Assembly (NCBI GenBank): GCA_017965425.1
Contig: JAGCPY010000007.1
Coordinates: forward strand, 1 to 64,000
Reading direction: 5' to 3'
Length of the DNA stretch: 64,000 nucleotides
DNA from: Bacteroidaceae bacterium
Lineage (GTDB): Bacteria > Bacteroidota > Bacteroidia > Bacteroidales > Bacteroidaceae
Position numbers and translations under genes: made by a program. The notes beneath the pieces are model-generated. The model had not been told where the DNA came from. It made no database searches and worked only from the letters and a program-made list of their open reading frames with translations. Shown piece by piece: positions 1 to 9,128 of this stretch (its first letter is position 1; each line of letters opens with the position of its first letter).

Positions 1-1278
1 TATGCCGTAGGCAAGACCTACTACCAGATGCACACTGACTACTACAATGAGGTTGGGCATAAGTACGGTCTGGAGCGTGGTGATGACATTGCCATGCTGC
101 CAAGTGAGGAACGGCGTGAACGTGTCCACAAGAGTAAGGCTGTTTTGGAGGCAGAACGTCAGGCAAAGGATGCCATTGTCAGGATCCAAATGGAAAATGA
201 GCGTCTGGAAGGTCAGAAGGAAAAGATGGCGAGTGAGGTGCAGGACATGAAAAAGCAGAAGGACCGTTTGGAAGAGCAGAAAGACAAGTTAGAGGGGGAG
301 ATACAAAACAAGGTGCAGCATAAGGAAAGGCTGGAAGGCAACATCTCACAATTGGAAGATTATGCTGCGGCATTGGACATCAAGGAAGAAGACCTGATAG
401 TACCAACCTTGAATACCAATCCACTCGTAAAGAATGACTGGAACGATATAAAAGAAGAACTGAGCAAGCCTATTCCTGCATTCGGGCAGAAAGAATGGCG
501 CGAGGAACGACGTAAGGCTATTAAGACCATTCTCAAAGATTTACAGGCCACACTCATGGAAGCCAAGGAAGCCCATAATAAGGATATTCTGAAGTTGGGA
601 AAGTCGCTTTACCACAAAGCTATGCAGAATGCAAGTGCCATTATCGAGCAGAACAAGCAACTGCAAAAGGAGAACGGTCGATTGACTGAAGAAAACGATG
701 TCCTCAGAAAACGGATAGCGTCAATAGATGAGAATGCCATTACTCGGCTTCGGGACAAGAAAGATGCAGAAATCAAGGAACTACAGGAGCGAGTTGGCAA
801 AGCTGAGTCCGAGGCTGTCCGTTCAGGCAACAAGGCGTATAGTGAGCATCAGCGAGCCGAAAACGCAGAGAACCAAGTCCGGGAAATGCTGGGCATCCCA
901 GAAATCAAAGAAATCTGGGAGAGCATACAGCAGAAAAAGGAAGCCTTCTCGAAGCAGATTGACAAATGGATTGAAGATGGTATCGCAGCCATCAGGGATT
1001 ACGCAGATGGCAAAGACAACGACTTCCGACCAGAAGCTGGCAACGCTGTTGCTTGGGGCATCATTGCAAAAGCATTTGAGTATGGCCTTGATCCAACTGA
1101 CATGAAGCAACGCAGGATAGCTGCAGCCTATCTGTTAGAGAAAGTGTCGTGGACTGGCATCTCATCAGATTTCAAAATTAGTCTTACTGTTTCTCGTACC
1201 CAACAACTTTGCGATGCGATGACTATTCCCAAAGATTTGATGGCGAATCTAATCCTTGCTGTTGGTTGTAAATGTTGA
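1..1278 (+). CDS. MobV-family relaxase (Mob/Pre), 3' part
   Basis: The frame is open from base 1 (it reads YAVGKTYYQMHTDYY), so the start lies upstream and only the C-terminal portion is seen. The segment HTDYYNEVGHKYGLERG resembles the conserved region just after the catalytic part of MobV/Pre plasmid mobilisation relaxases, which nick oriT and pilot mobilizable plasmids and elements in Bacteroidota. It is followed by about 300 residues of charged heptad-like coiled coil (roughly residues 40-330 from the HTDYY methionine), usual for this family. The catalytic N-terminus is outside the window. The last residues (NLILAVGCKC) may be encoded by flanking DNA rather than by the original element, because the opposite strand there reads as a peptidase fragment. 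This suggests the end of an integrated mobilizable element. Confidence 0.75.
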   Translation, partial: YAVGKTYYQMHTDYYNEVGHKYGLERGDDIAMLPSEERRERVHKSKAVLEAERQAKDAIVRIQMENERLEGQKEKMASEVQDMKKQKDRLEEQKDKLEGEIQNKVQHKERLEGNISQLEDYAAALDIKEEDLIVPTLNTNPLVKNDWNDIKEELSKPIPAFGQKEWREERRKAIKTILKDLQATLMEAKEAHNKDILKLGKSLYHKAMQNASAIIEQNKQLQKENGRLTEENDVLRKRIASIDENAITRLRDKKDAEIKELQERVGKAESEAVRSGNKAYSEHQRAENAENQVREMLGIPEIKEIWESIQQKKEAFSKQIDKWIEDGIAAIRDYADGKDNDFRPEAGNAVAWGIIAKAFEYGLDPTDMKQRRIAAAYLLEKVSWTGISSDFKISLTVSRTQQLCDAMTIPKDLMANLILAVGCKC

Positions 1279-1405
1279 CATGTGAGCCGGTGGTGGTGCG
1301 AGCCAGTTCGCGATAGAGGTCGTAAATGGTGATGGAGGGGTTCTTGAAGACTTCCTCGCGGAGGGTGCGGGCAAAGGCGTTGGAGAGATAAACCCAGGGG
1401 ATTAT
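1223..1405 (-). pseudogene. fragment of a C13 (legumain-like) peptidase gene
   Basis: Read on the minus strand, this stretch encodes PWVYLSNAFARTLREEVF, then KNPSITIYDLYRELART and TGSHVNIYN, before a stop at 1225-1223. The pattern (basic/aromatic helix, NP-[ST]-hydrophobic-x-[DE]-LY, then GSHVxxYN) is what I associate with the C-terminal part of the catalytic domain of bacterial C13 legumain-like cysteine peptidases. No start codon or upstream catalytic His/Cys region is present: the frame is cut by the TAA near 1420, next to the end of the GH95 gene. It is therefore a remnant trapped between the MobV gene and the GH95 gene. The family assignment is from memory of motifs, not from a search. 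Confidence 0.5.
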
Positions 1406-3939
1406 AGGGGGTCCCCGACCTTAACCCTGCCATTCTCTATGTAAAGCCCTTTGTGTGGACGTCGGGAGAGTCGGCGACCGATAAGGTCGAAGAAGTAGTT
1501 TGTATTCTTTTGCGCCATCATGCTCATATCATTTATGCTATTAGAAGTATTGACTATGACGGTGTAGGTGCTGGCAGCTGTGGTGTGGAAAGATAATAGT
1601 TTGTTACCTTCTTGAGTGCTGGACATGAGCAGTCCCTCTTCATTCCAGACTTCAACCTGCTTATCTTCAGGTACAATGATGCTACAATCTTTGCCTGCCA
1701 CCGAAAGGATGTCAGCTTGGACGACCTGCTTGTCCCATCGGATATCCACCTGGAACCCGCCTTCTGCGCGCAGACCTGTGATGCTTCCACCAGCATTCCA
1801 CGCGCCGGGCAGTGCTGGCAGCAGCCGCAGTGTCTCACCCTGACTTTGCAGCAGCATTTCTGTGATACCCGCCGTAGTGCCCAGATTGCCGTCTATTTGG
1901 AACGGTGGATGGGCAGAGAAAAGGTTGCAATAGATTCCTGAGTTTTTGGGGTCTGTACTGATGTTATAGGTCTTCGCATGTTTCAGGGCACCGCGCAGAA
2001 TGTCGTGGCAGCGTTCACCTTCGCCCATTCGTGCCCAAAGGCAGAGTTTCCAAGCCATTGACCACCCAGTGTTGCGTTCACCCCGAAGGAGCATACTATT
2101 GCGCACAGCAGTTGTCAGTTCTGTGTTGTCTTTCAGCATATTGAAAGGATAGAGGCAAAGGAGGTGCGAGACATGGCGGTGTTGTTGTTCCGTAGCGTTA
2201 GTATATGGGTAATGCTTCCATTCGCGCAGCAGTAGGTCACCTCGGCTGACCCCGTTCACTTTGTTGCCGTAAGCACCCGTATAGGTTTCGGTGTGCAACC
2301 CGTTGTCCAGTTCTGCGAACTTCCGTCGGATGGCAATGAGCCTGTCATTGTTGATTCCAGCCTCTTGCATACCAATAATATCTATGGCCTTCAGGGTGAA
2401 GTCGAAGAGGTTCCATACACATTGCTGCGTGTGTGACGTGCCGTCATCCAGAGGTCCCTGCTCAGGACTCCACTCGCCTGGAGCCACCCATTGTCCATCC
2501 TCCTTATCGCGTACCAATCGCTCCATCCAGAAATCGATGGTACCGAGCATCACGGGCAGTGCCCTCGTGCGCAGGAAGTCCATGTCCTGCGAATAGACAT
2601 AGTGCTGCCAGAGGTGCCAGCAGAACCAAGCAGGTGTCGCACAATAGAAGTGGTTAGCAGACCAAGGAGCGCTGTGGCCCAATGGGGTGCAGGCATAGGA
2701 ACAGAGCCATCCTTCGGTGATATCTGTCATCTTCCAAGCATAGTCGCGCCAGAAAGGTTGTTCCATGACACCCGTGTATATATAGTTGAGCAGTGGCGCT
2801 GTTGTCTCTGCCAGATTTGTTGGTTCTGCCGCCCAGTAATTCATTTCCACATTGATGTCCGAGACGATGGCACAACGCCACGGTGGCGTGTTGCTGTTGC
2901 ACCAGATGCCTTGCAGATTGCTGGGTACGGCACCATCGCGGGAAGTAGCAATCTGCAGGTAACGGCCATAATCAAAGTATAACTGCTGTAGGAAGCAAAG
3001 TTCATTGGCCGTTGCAGATTCAGCCTCCATCACCAATTCATCGGTGGGCCGTTCGCAGTGGGCATCGTCCAAAGTAAAAGAGACACGCTGGAACAAACGC
3101 TGGTAATCCCTCACATGCTCATCCCTCAAGGCGTTCCACCCGCAGATCGCAGCATTTGAGATGCGTTGCCGTGCCGTTTTCATAGTATCGTAACTGCGAT
3201 TCACATACCCCACGACCGAGGGCTGGTAGTTCGTCTCGGTTGTCAACACCACGGTCATCTCTCGGGCGTTGCTCACCGTCAGTCCATTCTCTGTCGCCTG
3301 AATACCTGCGCCATCGTTCACAAGCACTTGTACGACCGTCGATGCAACAATACGCTCCAGCGTTGTCTGCATGATGATGCTGTTTCCGCTGTAACTGATG
3401 GTCTCGCCGTGTGTCCCTTCCAGGCGGATGCGTTGCTGAAAGCCTGCCGGACGGGTAGCCGTCTGATGAATGACGAGGCATCTTGCCGGCCAGCTACACA
3501 GATATTCCTTGCGTATATGTCCACCCTTGCCTGCCGACTCCCATTCCGTCTCTGCAACAGCTGTCTGCAGATTCAGGGCGAAGTGGTAGTCAGAGACATC
3601 AGATGGCGACAAATCCTCAATATACAGATAACCCAGATTCTGGTAGTTGCCATATTCTGTGTCACTCCCTTCCCACAGCGTTTTCTCGTTCAACTGGATA
3701 ACATCCTTATCAATGCCACCGGAAAGCATAGCGCCCAAATGTCCGTTGCCCAATGGCAAATAGTATTCCATCCATGAATTTCTGGAATTGTGCTGGTCGG
3801 CTGGCAGCAAGTACCATAGTGTCTGTTCGTTAGCGGGTTGATAGTTTCTGCTGCCTTCCACGTTGATGGCAGCACCGTATGTGCCGCAGAGCAGCATCCA
3901 TAAGGTCACAAGAGTAGATTTCATTCGTTGCATAGTCAT
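1402..3939 (-). CDS. GH95-family alpha-L-fucosidase, secreted
   Basis: Glycoside hydrolase family 95 enzymes remove alpha-linked L-fucose (or, in some members, L-galactose) from glycans. The protein has the family layout: N-terminal beta domain beginning near WMEYYLPLGNGHLGAM, then an (alpha/alpha)6 barrel with SRDGAVPSNLQGIWCN, DINVEMNYWAAEPTNL, APGEWSPEQG, RHVSHLLCLYP and PFQIDGNLGTTAGITEML, all typical GH95 landmarks, at close to the normal length. A signal peptide follows MKSTLVTLWMLLCGTYGA. Two earlier in-frame Met codons exist upstream, but a TAACTTTG promoter element at 3974-3967 puts transcription start downstream of 3967, so I choose 3939 (3933 or 3924 are also possible). The C-terminus carries FFDLIGRRL and KGLYIENGRVKV, a tail seen on many exported Prevotella proteins, then an odd GDPL that may be created by the rearranged junction with the C13 fragment. 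Confidence 0.88.
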   Translation of the reverse strand: MTMQRMKSTLVTLWMLLCGTYGAAINVEGSRNYQPANEQTLWYLLPADQHNSRNSWMEYYLPLGNGHLGAMLSGGIDKDVIQLNEKTLWEGSDTEYGNYQNLGYLYIEDLSPSDVSDYHFALNLQTAVAETEWESAGKGGHIRKEYLCSWPARCLVIHQTATRPAGFQQRIRLEGTHGETISYSGNSIIMQTTLERIVASTVVQVLVNDGAGIQATENGLTVSNAREMTVVLTTETNYQPSVVGYVNRSYDTMKTARQRISNAAICGWNALRDEHVRDYQRLFQRVSFTLDDAHCERPTDELVMEAESATANELCFLQQLYFDYGRYLQIATSRDGAVPSNLQGIWCNSNTPPWRCAIVSDINVEMNYWAAEPTNLAETTAPLLNYIYTGVMEQPFWRDYAWKMTDITEGWLCSYACTPLGHSAPWSANHFYCATPAWFCWHLWQHYVYSQDMDFLRTRALPVMLGTIDFWMERLVRDKEDGQWVAPGEWSPEQGPLDDGTSHTQQCVWNLFDFTLKAIDIIGMQEAGINNDRLIAIRRKFAELDNGLHTETYTGAYGNKVNGVSRGDLLLREWKHYPYTNATEQQHRHVSHLLCLYPFNMLKDNTELTTAVRNSMLLRGERNTGWSMAWKLCLWARMGEGERCHDILRGALKHAKTYNISTDPKNSGIYCNLFSAHPPFQIDGNLGTTAGITEMLLQSQGETLRLLPALPGAWNAGGSITGLRAEGGFQVDIRWDKQVVQADILSVAGKDCSIIVPEDKQVEVWNEEGLLMSSTQEGNKLLSFHTTAASTYTVIVNTSNSINDMSMMAQKNTNYFFDLIGRRLSRRPHKGLYIENGRVKVGDPL

Positions 3940-3966
3940 TACTTTTTTGAGTGTTGATAACTGCTG

Positions 3967-3974
3967 CAAAGTTA
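3967..3974 (-). promoter_or_regulatory. -7 element for the GH95 gene
   Basis: The minus strand reads TAACTTTG, matching the Bacteroidota -7 consensus TAnnTTTG, 28 bases ahead of the chosen start. No clear TTG box is seen 19-21 bases upstream. It argues against the longer N-terminus at 3969. Confidence 0.5.
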
Positions 3975-4058
3975 CTCCCGACGGCTTGAATAAGCAGCTA
4001 TCAGCTCATGGAAAACACTAATGACATAATATGCTAACTCATAGACATATATAAGGTA

Positions 4059-4099
4059 ATCCCCCAGGCCACTCATGGAATAAATGTAGCTTGGGGGAT
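4059..4099. repeat. 11-bp inverted repeat between TPR regulator and GH95 gene
   Basis: ATCCCCCAGGC (4059-4069) pairs with GCTTGGGGGAT (4089-4099) with one mismatch and a 19-base loop. It sits just past the stop of the minus-strand regulator gene and could end its transcript, but there is no T-run on either side, so it is only a weak terminator candidate. Confidence 0.3.
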
Positions 4100-4186
4100 G
4101 GAACCATCCACATAACAGACTTTTTCCCACCAACGGTAGAATCCGTGCAATCTGTGAAATCTGTGATAAAATAAGAAATGCCGACC

Positions 4187-5626
4187 CTACAAGGTGTTGA
4201 GCACCTGTTCAAAAGGAATGTCGGGATCTTCCTCATGGAAGATGTCTTTCTTGATGCGGAGTTTGCGATGCTGAACGGCCGAGATGCTGACCCCATAGAT
4301 GTTGCCGATGGCTCGGTTGGTGAGACGCAGACGGGTGAGGATGCAGAGTTGAAGGTCCTCTTCCTTCAGTTCTGGGTAGCGTTGGCGCAACCGTGCAAAG
4401 CGTTCATCATCAATAGCATTCAGCGTACGCTCTATCTCTGTCCACTCCCGTTGCAGGAGGGTGATGTGCCGCTCGCTGCTGGCATCCAGTTTTTGGATGA
4501 CGGCTGAACGCTCCAGGATGAAATTCTTCAGGAATTCAATGGCTCCGTCGCGCTGCCGCAGTTGTTCTCGCTGTGCCTCGGCCTCTTGCCGATGCAGTTG
4601 CAGCTCATGCTGATGTCGTTGTACCTCCTGTTCATGCAGCAAGGCTTTTTGCCGGAGCCGGCTGCGAACGGTGTAGGCGCCAGCCGCCAGCAGCACCAAC
4701 GCCAGCAACAAACCACCCCAGAACATGCGTCGCTGGAGAGCGGCCTTGTAGTGCAATCGCTCGTTTTCCCGTTCCTGTTGGAGGGCGGTCTGATAATAGT
4801 CATCTTTCTGGCGGAGAGCCTGATAGTAAAGTTCCTCAGCGTTCTGGAAGGCGGAATCAATGGCCGCCTCAGCGGTTTTCGTGTCGCTGCGTCGCAGGGC
4901 CAGTTTGGCGAGGTTGCTCTGGATGATGTAGGTGGTTTTCAGGTCCTCTGCAGGCTGCATACGCCGATAGACCGACTCAGCCGCAGATAGGGAGTCACAA
5001 CTCACAAGGCAGCGCGCCAAGATCTGCTGGGTGCCTAACAAGAGGTCTTCTGGTGCAAAGGCCTCTGCCTGACGGGCATAGCGGAGGGCGGTCTTGAAAT
5101 CTTCCATTGCCCAATGGATGTTTGCGAGGCTGGTAAGCGTCTGGCACACCTGTTCCGTGCCCAGGCTGTCACGGGAGGCGAGGGCGAGTTCGTAGGCGAG
5201 GCGGGTATAAGTAAGGGCTTCGTCAAACGAACTGTCTTCGTTGAAGGCCAGCTGGCTCGCGTACGTACCTATATAATCTAATATGATGATTCGGTTGCGT
5301 TCGCTGTCAGGTCGCCGTTCGTAGGTGGCCAGTGCCTGCTTGGCCAGTTCGAGGGCGGCGGCGGTGTTGCCCCAGGCAAGGCTCTCCGCCAACCGCAACT
5401 CAGCCAAATAGCGTGTATGGAGGTCACCCTCCCGTTCTGCCTGTGTGATAGCTTTTCTAAGCAAACTCTCTCCCTGTCGAACGCTGTCCTGCTCCAAAGC
5501 GTTCAGTGCTTGTTCATATTGCTCTTTTGCAGACACACCAGCGCCCGGCGGTTGCTCAGAACCATTGCTACAAGCCACGCAGCACCACATGACCATCAGC
5601 ATCAAGATATTGATCACACTTCTCAT
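4187..5626 (-). CDS. Membrane-anchored TPR regulator with C-terminal HTH
   Basis: This is the Bacteroidota one-protein regulator layout: an N-terminal lipoprotein-type or signal sequence (CCVAC, Cys at residue 19 from the chosen start), about 270 residues of tetratricopeptide-like helices (for example SLLRKAITQAEREGD and EALTYTRLAYELALAS), one transmembrane helix (MFWGGLLLALVLLAAGAYTV), a cytoplasmic coiled coil rich in Gln/Glu/Arg, and a LuxR-like helix-turn-helix (LTNRAIGNIYGVSISAVQHR). It may sense a periplasmic or envelope signal and act on DNA from the membrane. I chose Met at 5626 because MRSVINILMLMVMW directly starts the hydrophobic segment; Met at 5650 is possible. It lies about 35 bases after the stop of the secreted protein upstream and probably shares its transcript. 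Its target genes are not indicated by sequence. Confidence 0.7.
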   Translation of the reverse strand: MRSVINILMLMVMWCCVACSNGSEQPPGAGVSAKEQYEQALNALEQDSVRQGESLLRKAITQAEREGDLHTRYLAELRLAESLAWGNTAAALELAKQALATYERRPDSERNRIIILDYIGTYASQLAFNEDSSFDEALTYTRLAYELALASRDSLGTEQVCQTLTSLANIHWAMEDFKTALRYARQAEAFAPEDLLLGTQQILARCLVSCDSLSAAESVYRRMQPAEDLKTTYIIQSNLAKLALRRSDTKTAEAAIDSAFQNAEELYYQALRQKDDYYQTALQQERENERLHYKAALQRRMFWGGLLLALVLLAAGAYTVRSRLRQKALLHEQEVQRHQHELQLHRQEAEAQREQLRQRDGAIEFLKNFILERSAVIQKLDASSERHITLLQREWTEIERTLNAIDDERFARLRQRYPELKEEDLQLCILTRLRLTNRAIGNIYGVSISAVQHRKLRIKKDIFHEEDPDIPFEQVLNTL

Positions 5627-5661
5627 GGAAATATAAATTGTTTTCACCACGAATATGATGG

Positions 5662-7107
5662 CTACTGTGCCACCCGTACCCGCCCATCCTCGATATAGAT
5701 TCCCTTGGCGGGTGGTGTGTTGAGGCGGCGACCCGTAAGGTCAAAGAATCTACCATTTGACCATTTATCATTTATCATTTGAGGGGAGCTAACGGCATCG
5801 TCATCAAGAGGGAGCGGGAGTGTGAGGTAGGCTGTATATTGCTCTTCACTGTTTTCGATGGTGAGAGTATAGAGGCCTTCTTTATAGTTTCTCAGGTCTG
5901 AGTTCAGTGCCACAACATTGCTCGTTAGGACCTCCTTGTGATACACTTTTTGACCAGCCTCGTCCAGCATGGTGATGAAATATAACCCCGACAACGGATT
6001 CAGATTCACAAAGAGTCTTGTGTCTGAATAATCGCCCGAAAGCGTCTCTCCTTCGCCACCATTTGCACCTGTAGTTTCCTTGGAAGACGTGAGAAGTGAG
6101 ATGTGCGATTGGCCAGCCCCTTTGGCAGGAGCCTTGGGACGCGGCTTGGTCACATGCGTGAAGTCCAGCCATTGCTTTTTGACATATAACTTGTTTGGGA
6201 TGCAGTCTTCTCTTAGATAGATGACTTCATCACCCAAGGAACAGGAAATGAGTATCTCATTTCTGAGACCTGTTTGGGAAGAATCAAAGACGCTTTCCAT
6301 GGGACTATGAAAACCACCGACACCTTCCATCCAGTAAGTCACAATCTCCTCTGTATCTCCTTTGACTTTAATATAGGTATAATTACCCTTATAAGCGTCA
6401 TCCGTGCTCTTTACCCTGCATGTAATAGTGTATAGGTCTCCATTTATTTTGAGATCCGTTCCTTCAGGCGACTCGAAGTCATAGAGAAGTGCCAAATGAC
6501 TTTCCCCCTGCTTGGCACCATACACCTTGTGTCCTTCCTCGTACATAGCTCCAACATACAGCGTATCAATGGGAGTATAAGCCCCTCCAATGGGCTTCAG
6601 CTTACTGACTCCAAGCACACAACATGTCTTCCCGTCTAAAACAGTATCACCATACAAGCAATATTCATACTGCTCCGAAAAGCCGTCACTTGAATCGATT
6701 CCCGTCCTCCATACTTTCCCGTTTTCTAAGAAGGGATGATAGTTATCATCCGAACAATACCACGACCTCAAATAATAATAACCTTTCGTGTCAAGTACGT
6801 CCGAATACATGGCACAATCGCCGTATGATATACCAAAGAATAGTCTGTCGTCGTAGTCGAATAGAACCTCTATTGGTTCTTTGATTATTTCCGATGGAAT
6901 ATTTTTAAGTTTCCGAAGAGAATCTAACGCAGTATCAAAATCACTGCCGATTCTTCCAATAAATTCAAGCGTCTCACCGGGGGCTTCTTTCAGCCTGATT
7001 CGGGTCAAATCAGGAGGCGTTATAGGATGGTCGTAAGACAGGGTATCCTGTGCCTGTACGCCCAAAGCCAACAGGAAAAACAAAGGTAAGATAAAAGAGC
7101 GTTTCAT
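5662..7107 (-). CDS. Secreted protein of unknown function with C-terminal beta module
   Basis: I do not recognise the main body. It starts with a clear signal peptide (MKRSFILPLFFLLALGVQAQ). About 330 residues of mixed, aromatic- and Asp-rich sequence follow, with GDTVLDGKTCCVLGVSK and several short beta-strand patterns. Residues about 360-430 (SGLYFITMLDEAGQKVYHK, then YKEGLYTLTIEN) look like a DUF3244-type or T9SS-adjacent beta-sandwich. The C-terminus is FFDLTGRRLNTPPAKGIYIE followed by DGRVRVAQ, nearly the same tail as the GH95 enzyme, which suggests a shared export or anchoring route. It appears to be co-transcribed with the TPR/HTH regulator downstream. Confidence 0.65.
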   Translation of the reverse strand: MKRSFILPLFFLLALGVQAQDTLSYDHPITPPDLTRIRLKEAPGETLEFIGRIGSDFDTALDSLRKLKNIPSEIIKEPIEVLFDYDDRLFFGISYGDCAMYSDVLDTKGYYYLRSWYCSDDNYHPFLENGKVWRTGIDSSDGFSEQYEYCLYGDTVLDGKTCCVLGVSKLKPIGGAYTPIDTLYVGAMYEEGHKVYGAKQGESHLALLYDFESPEGTDLKINGDLYTITCRVKSTDDAYKGNYTYIKVKGDTEEIVTYWMEGVGGFHSPMESVFDSSQTGLRNEILISCSLGDEVIYLREDCIPNKLYVKKQWLDFTHVTKPRPKAPAKGAGQSHISLLTSSKETTGANGGEGETLSGDYSDTRLFVNLNPLSGLYFITMLDEAGQKVYHKEVLTSNVVALNSDLRNYKEGLYTLTIENSEEQYTAYLTLPLPLDDDAVSSPQMINDKWSNGRFFDLTGRRLNTPPAKGIYIEDGRVRVAQ

Positions 7108-7153
7108 AGTAGTAATTGTTTTGGTTTTGTTGATTTATCGTTGGAATCTGCGG

Positions 7154-7161
7154 CAAAGGTA
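7154..7161 (-). promoter_or_regulatory. -7 element for the secreted protein/TPR regulator pair
   Basis: The minus strand reads TACCTTTG, an exact TAnnTTTG match, 47 bases before the ATG at 7107. No clear upstream TTG box. The rest of the 296-base gap holds the terminator at 7308-7335. Confidence 0.5.
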
Positions 7162-7307
7162 CTGCTTTTTCACGTAGGTTTAATCACCTACCCCGTGGAA
7201 AATTCAATGCAACGAACAATGATTGAACTGGTTGAAGCAGAAGAACATAGCACTTTAACACGCATCCGCACTCATGGAAAAGTTCAGGGACAGCGATGGA
7301 AACACGA

Positions 7308-7335
7308 AAAAGAGCGCTCCTGTGGGCGCTCTTTT
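7308..7335 (-). terminator. Terminator after the FadL-type porin gene
   Basis: AAAAGAGCGC (7308-7317) and GCGCTCTTTT (7326-7335) form a perfect 10-bp stem with an 8-base loop. It is symmetrical, so it would stop transcription from either side; the gene it serves ends at 7404 on the minus strand. Confidence 0.75.
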
Positions 7336-7403
7336 AGGATGTGTTCTGCCTTCCATTCAGGAGGTGAACACCAAAAGTTGTTCAGACTTTGTCCTTGACG
7401 TCA

Positions 7404-9056
7404 TCAGAATTTACAGCCAAGTGTGACAGCGATATTGTGGCGGTCGAAGTTGACTTCCGTCGGTGAGAGCTGTACATCCTTGAGATTGGGGTTTTCGGCA
7501 ATGAAATAGCTGTTATAGGACGTGAAGTTGTCGTCGAAGGAATAGTAGTCGCCGCGCTGATATCGATACTTGTAGGCGACATCTGCAAAGAAGTGTTTGC
7601 CTTGGTAACCAAGTCCGAGGGTGATGAGGTGTGCGGCGCCAAGGTTGATGTAGTCGGTGTTGATGAGATAGTTGATGGCCGATGACTGGCAGGTCTGGTC
7701 GAGACGGGCATCGTCTTTGAAAACCTTGCTGTAGAAGTTATATCCTGCACGGATGGCAAACTGTCTGATGGGCTTGACCTCGAAACCTGCGCGAATATTG
7801 TGCACTCCGCGTACGTTGCGTTTGGTCATTTCGTTCATGTATTTATCCTTGGTCATGGATATGTTGAAATCTCTGCCATAGAAGCCATTGAAATCATCGT
7901 TGTCGGGGTAGCCCATCTTTGTGAAGTTGTTCATGGAGTATTCGTATTCCACATCCCATACGAGGAAGTCTTCCACGCTGGATCCAACACTGGCACGGAA
8001 CTTCCAAGGCGTATAGAGGTTATATTCCAAGTAGTTGTCACGGTCGTATGAATCATTGCTCTGGCCAGAGTACATGTTGTAATAATCATCCATAGGGTAT
8101 GCGCGTTCGTATCTGCCGTCGTCGCCCACAGCGGCCAGATAGCCCCATGAGGTGTGCTTGAGGGAGAACCATGTGGGTGTTTCCACGGTAATGCCGAAGC
8201 GTAAGGGACTGTCTTCAACTGGTCGTATGATGGTGCCGACCTTGACGTTGAATCCCGTTCCCTTCAGGTTCTGGTCTTGATAGAGGATGTAGGAGCCTTC
8301 GGGTACGTCGGCAATCTGTTCATAAGAAGATGAAGACTTATAGTTCAAGCGGTCGAGACCCACGGTCAATCCGAAGAAGTAGCGGTCTTCGACACTTCCA
8401 CTGACATTGAAGTCAAAGCCATTGAGCCAGCCGCTGGTATTGCGGTAGAAACGTCCTGTTTCTCCAGCGATGGGCGAGCGGTAGTATGAAGAACCGTCAG
8501 CTGCTCGATTGGGGCTCAGCTCAAAGACTCCTCTTTGCTCGAATGCGTTGAACACAGGGTTGGAAAAACCGAGAAAGTTGTCGTTGCTCCCGAATCTTTC
8601 CTTGTCGCCGGCCACCCATGAGAACAGGTCGCCTTGTGCGAGTCCTTTGAGCGGTTGTGTGGCATACATGCTATGGTTAAAGTTTGCCTTTTTCTGGTAA
8701 TTGAAAGCGAAGTTGAGGCGTCCGTCGTCGTCGGCTCCCAGGCTGAAGACAGCACCGATCTGGTCGAAGGTGAAGGTGCCGCGGCTGTCGCCATAAGCTG
8801 GTTCGGAATCCTGGATTTGTCCTCCGAGGGTGAACGATAAATTTCCATTTCGGATGATGCCTATGCCAGCAGGGTTGTTGCTAATGACGGAGATGTTTCC
8901 TCCCAATGCGCCCATAGCTCCTCCCATGCCCACATATTGTGCAGTTCCAATCACATCGGACGTGTTGGTAGCCCGGTCGTTGAGGTAGGTTTCTTGTGCC
9001 TGTGCGATTTGAGCGGCGGAGAAGGCAATGATTGCCATGCCAAGTATCTTTTTCAT
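7404..9056 (-). CDS. OmpP1/FadL-family outer membrane protein
   Basis: FadL/OmpP1/TodX proteins are 14-strand outer membrane barrels that admit hydrophobic molecules; Bacteroidota members are often loosely called hemin receptors. A signal peptide (MKKILGMAIIAFSAAQIAQAQ) is followed by the family's N-terminal hatch region: SDVIGTAQYVGMGGAMGAL then NISVISNNPAGIGI, the NPAG motif being characteristic. The remainder has alternating beta-strand patterns and ends in a strand (FDRHNIAVTLGCKF) with terminal Phe, as expected for BAM-dependent insertion. The 550-residue length is normal for the Bacteroidota branch. It lies 72 bases after the Tyr/Gly-rich protein gene and has no obvious promoter of its own, so the two may be co-transcribed. 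The substrate cannot be told. Confidence 0.82.
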   Translation of the reverse strand: MKKILGMAIIAFSAAQIAQAQETYLNDRATNTSDVIGTAQYVGMGGAMGALGGNISVISNNPAGIGIIRNGNLSFTLGGQIQDSEPAYGDSRGTFTFDQIGAVFSLGADDDGRLNFAFNYQKKANFNHSMYATQPLKGLAQGDLFSWVAGDKERFGSNDNFLGFSNPVFNAFEQRGVFELSPNRAADGSSYYRSPIAGETGRFYRNTSGWLNGFDFNVSGSVEDRYFFGLTVGLDRLNYKSSSSYEQIADVPEGSYILYQDQNLKGTGFNVKVGTIIRPVEDSPLRFGITVETPTWFSLKHTSWGYLAAVGDDGRYERAYPMDDYYNMYSGQSNDSYDRDNYLEYNLYTPWKFRASVGSSVEDFLVWDVEYEYSMNNFTKMGYPDNDDFNGFYGRDFNISMTKDKYMNEMTKRNVRGVHNIRAGFEVKPIRQFAIRAGYNFYSKVFKDDARLDQTCQSSAINYLINTDYINLGAAHLITLGLGYQGKHFFADVAYKYRYQRGDYYSFDDNFTSYNSYFIAENPNLKDVQLSPTEVNFDRHNIAVTLGCKF

Positions 9057-9128
9057 AGGTTAATGGTCTTTTTTTTAGTGTTTGCTATTCAAGATTCTTA
9101 TACAGGTTTGTCTGTTGGATGGTCAAGG

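Noticed and set aside
4145-4172. Word repeat ATCTGTGAAATCTGTGAT after the TPR regulator gene
   Set aside because: A common short filler in Prevotella-like spacers; only one occurrence in this window, so nothing to build on.
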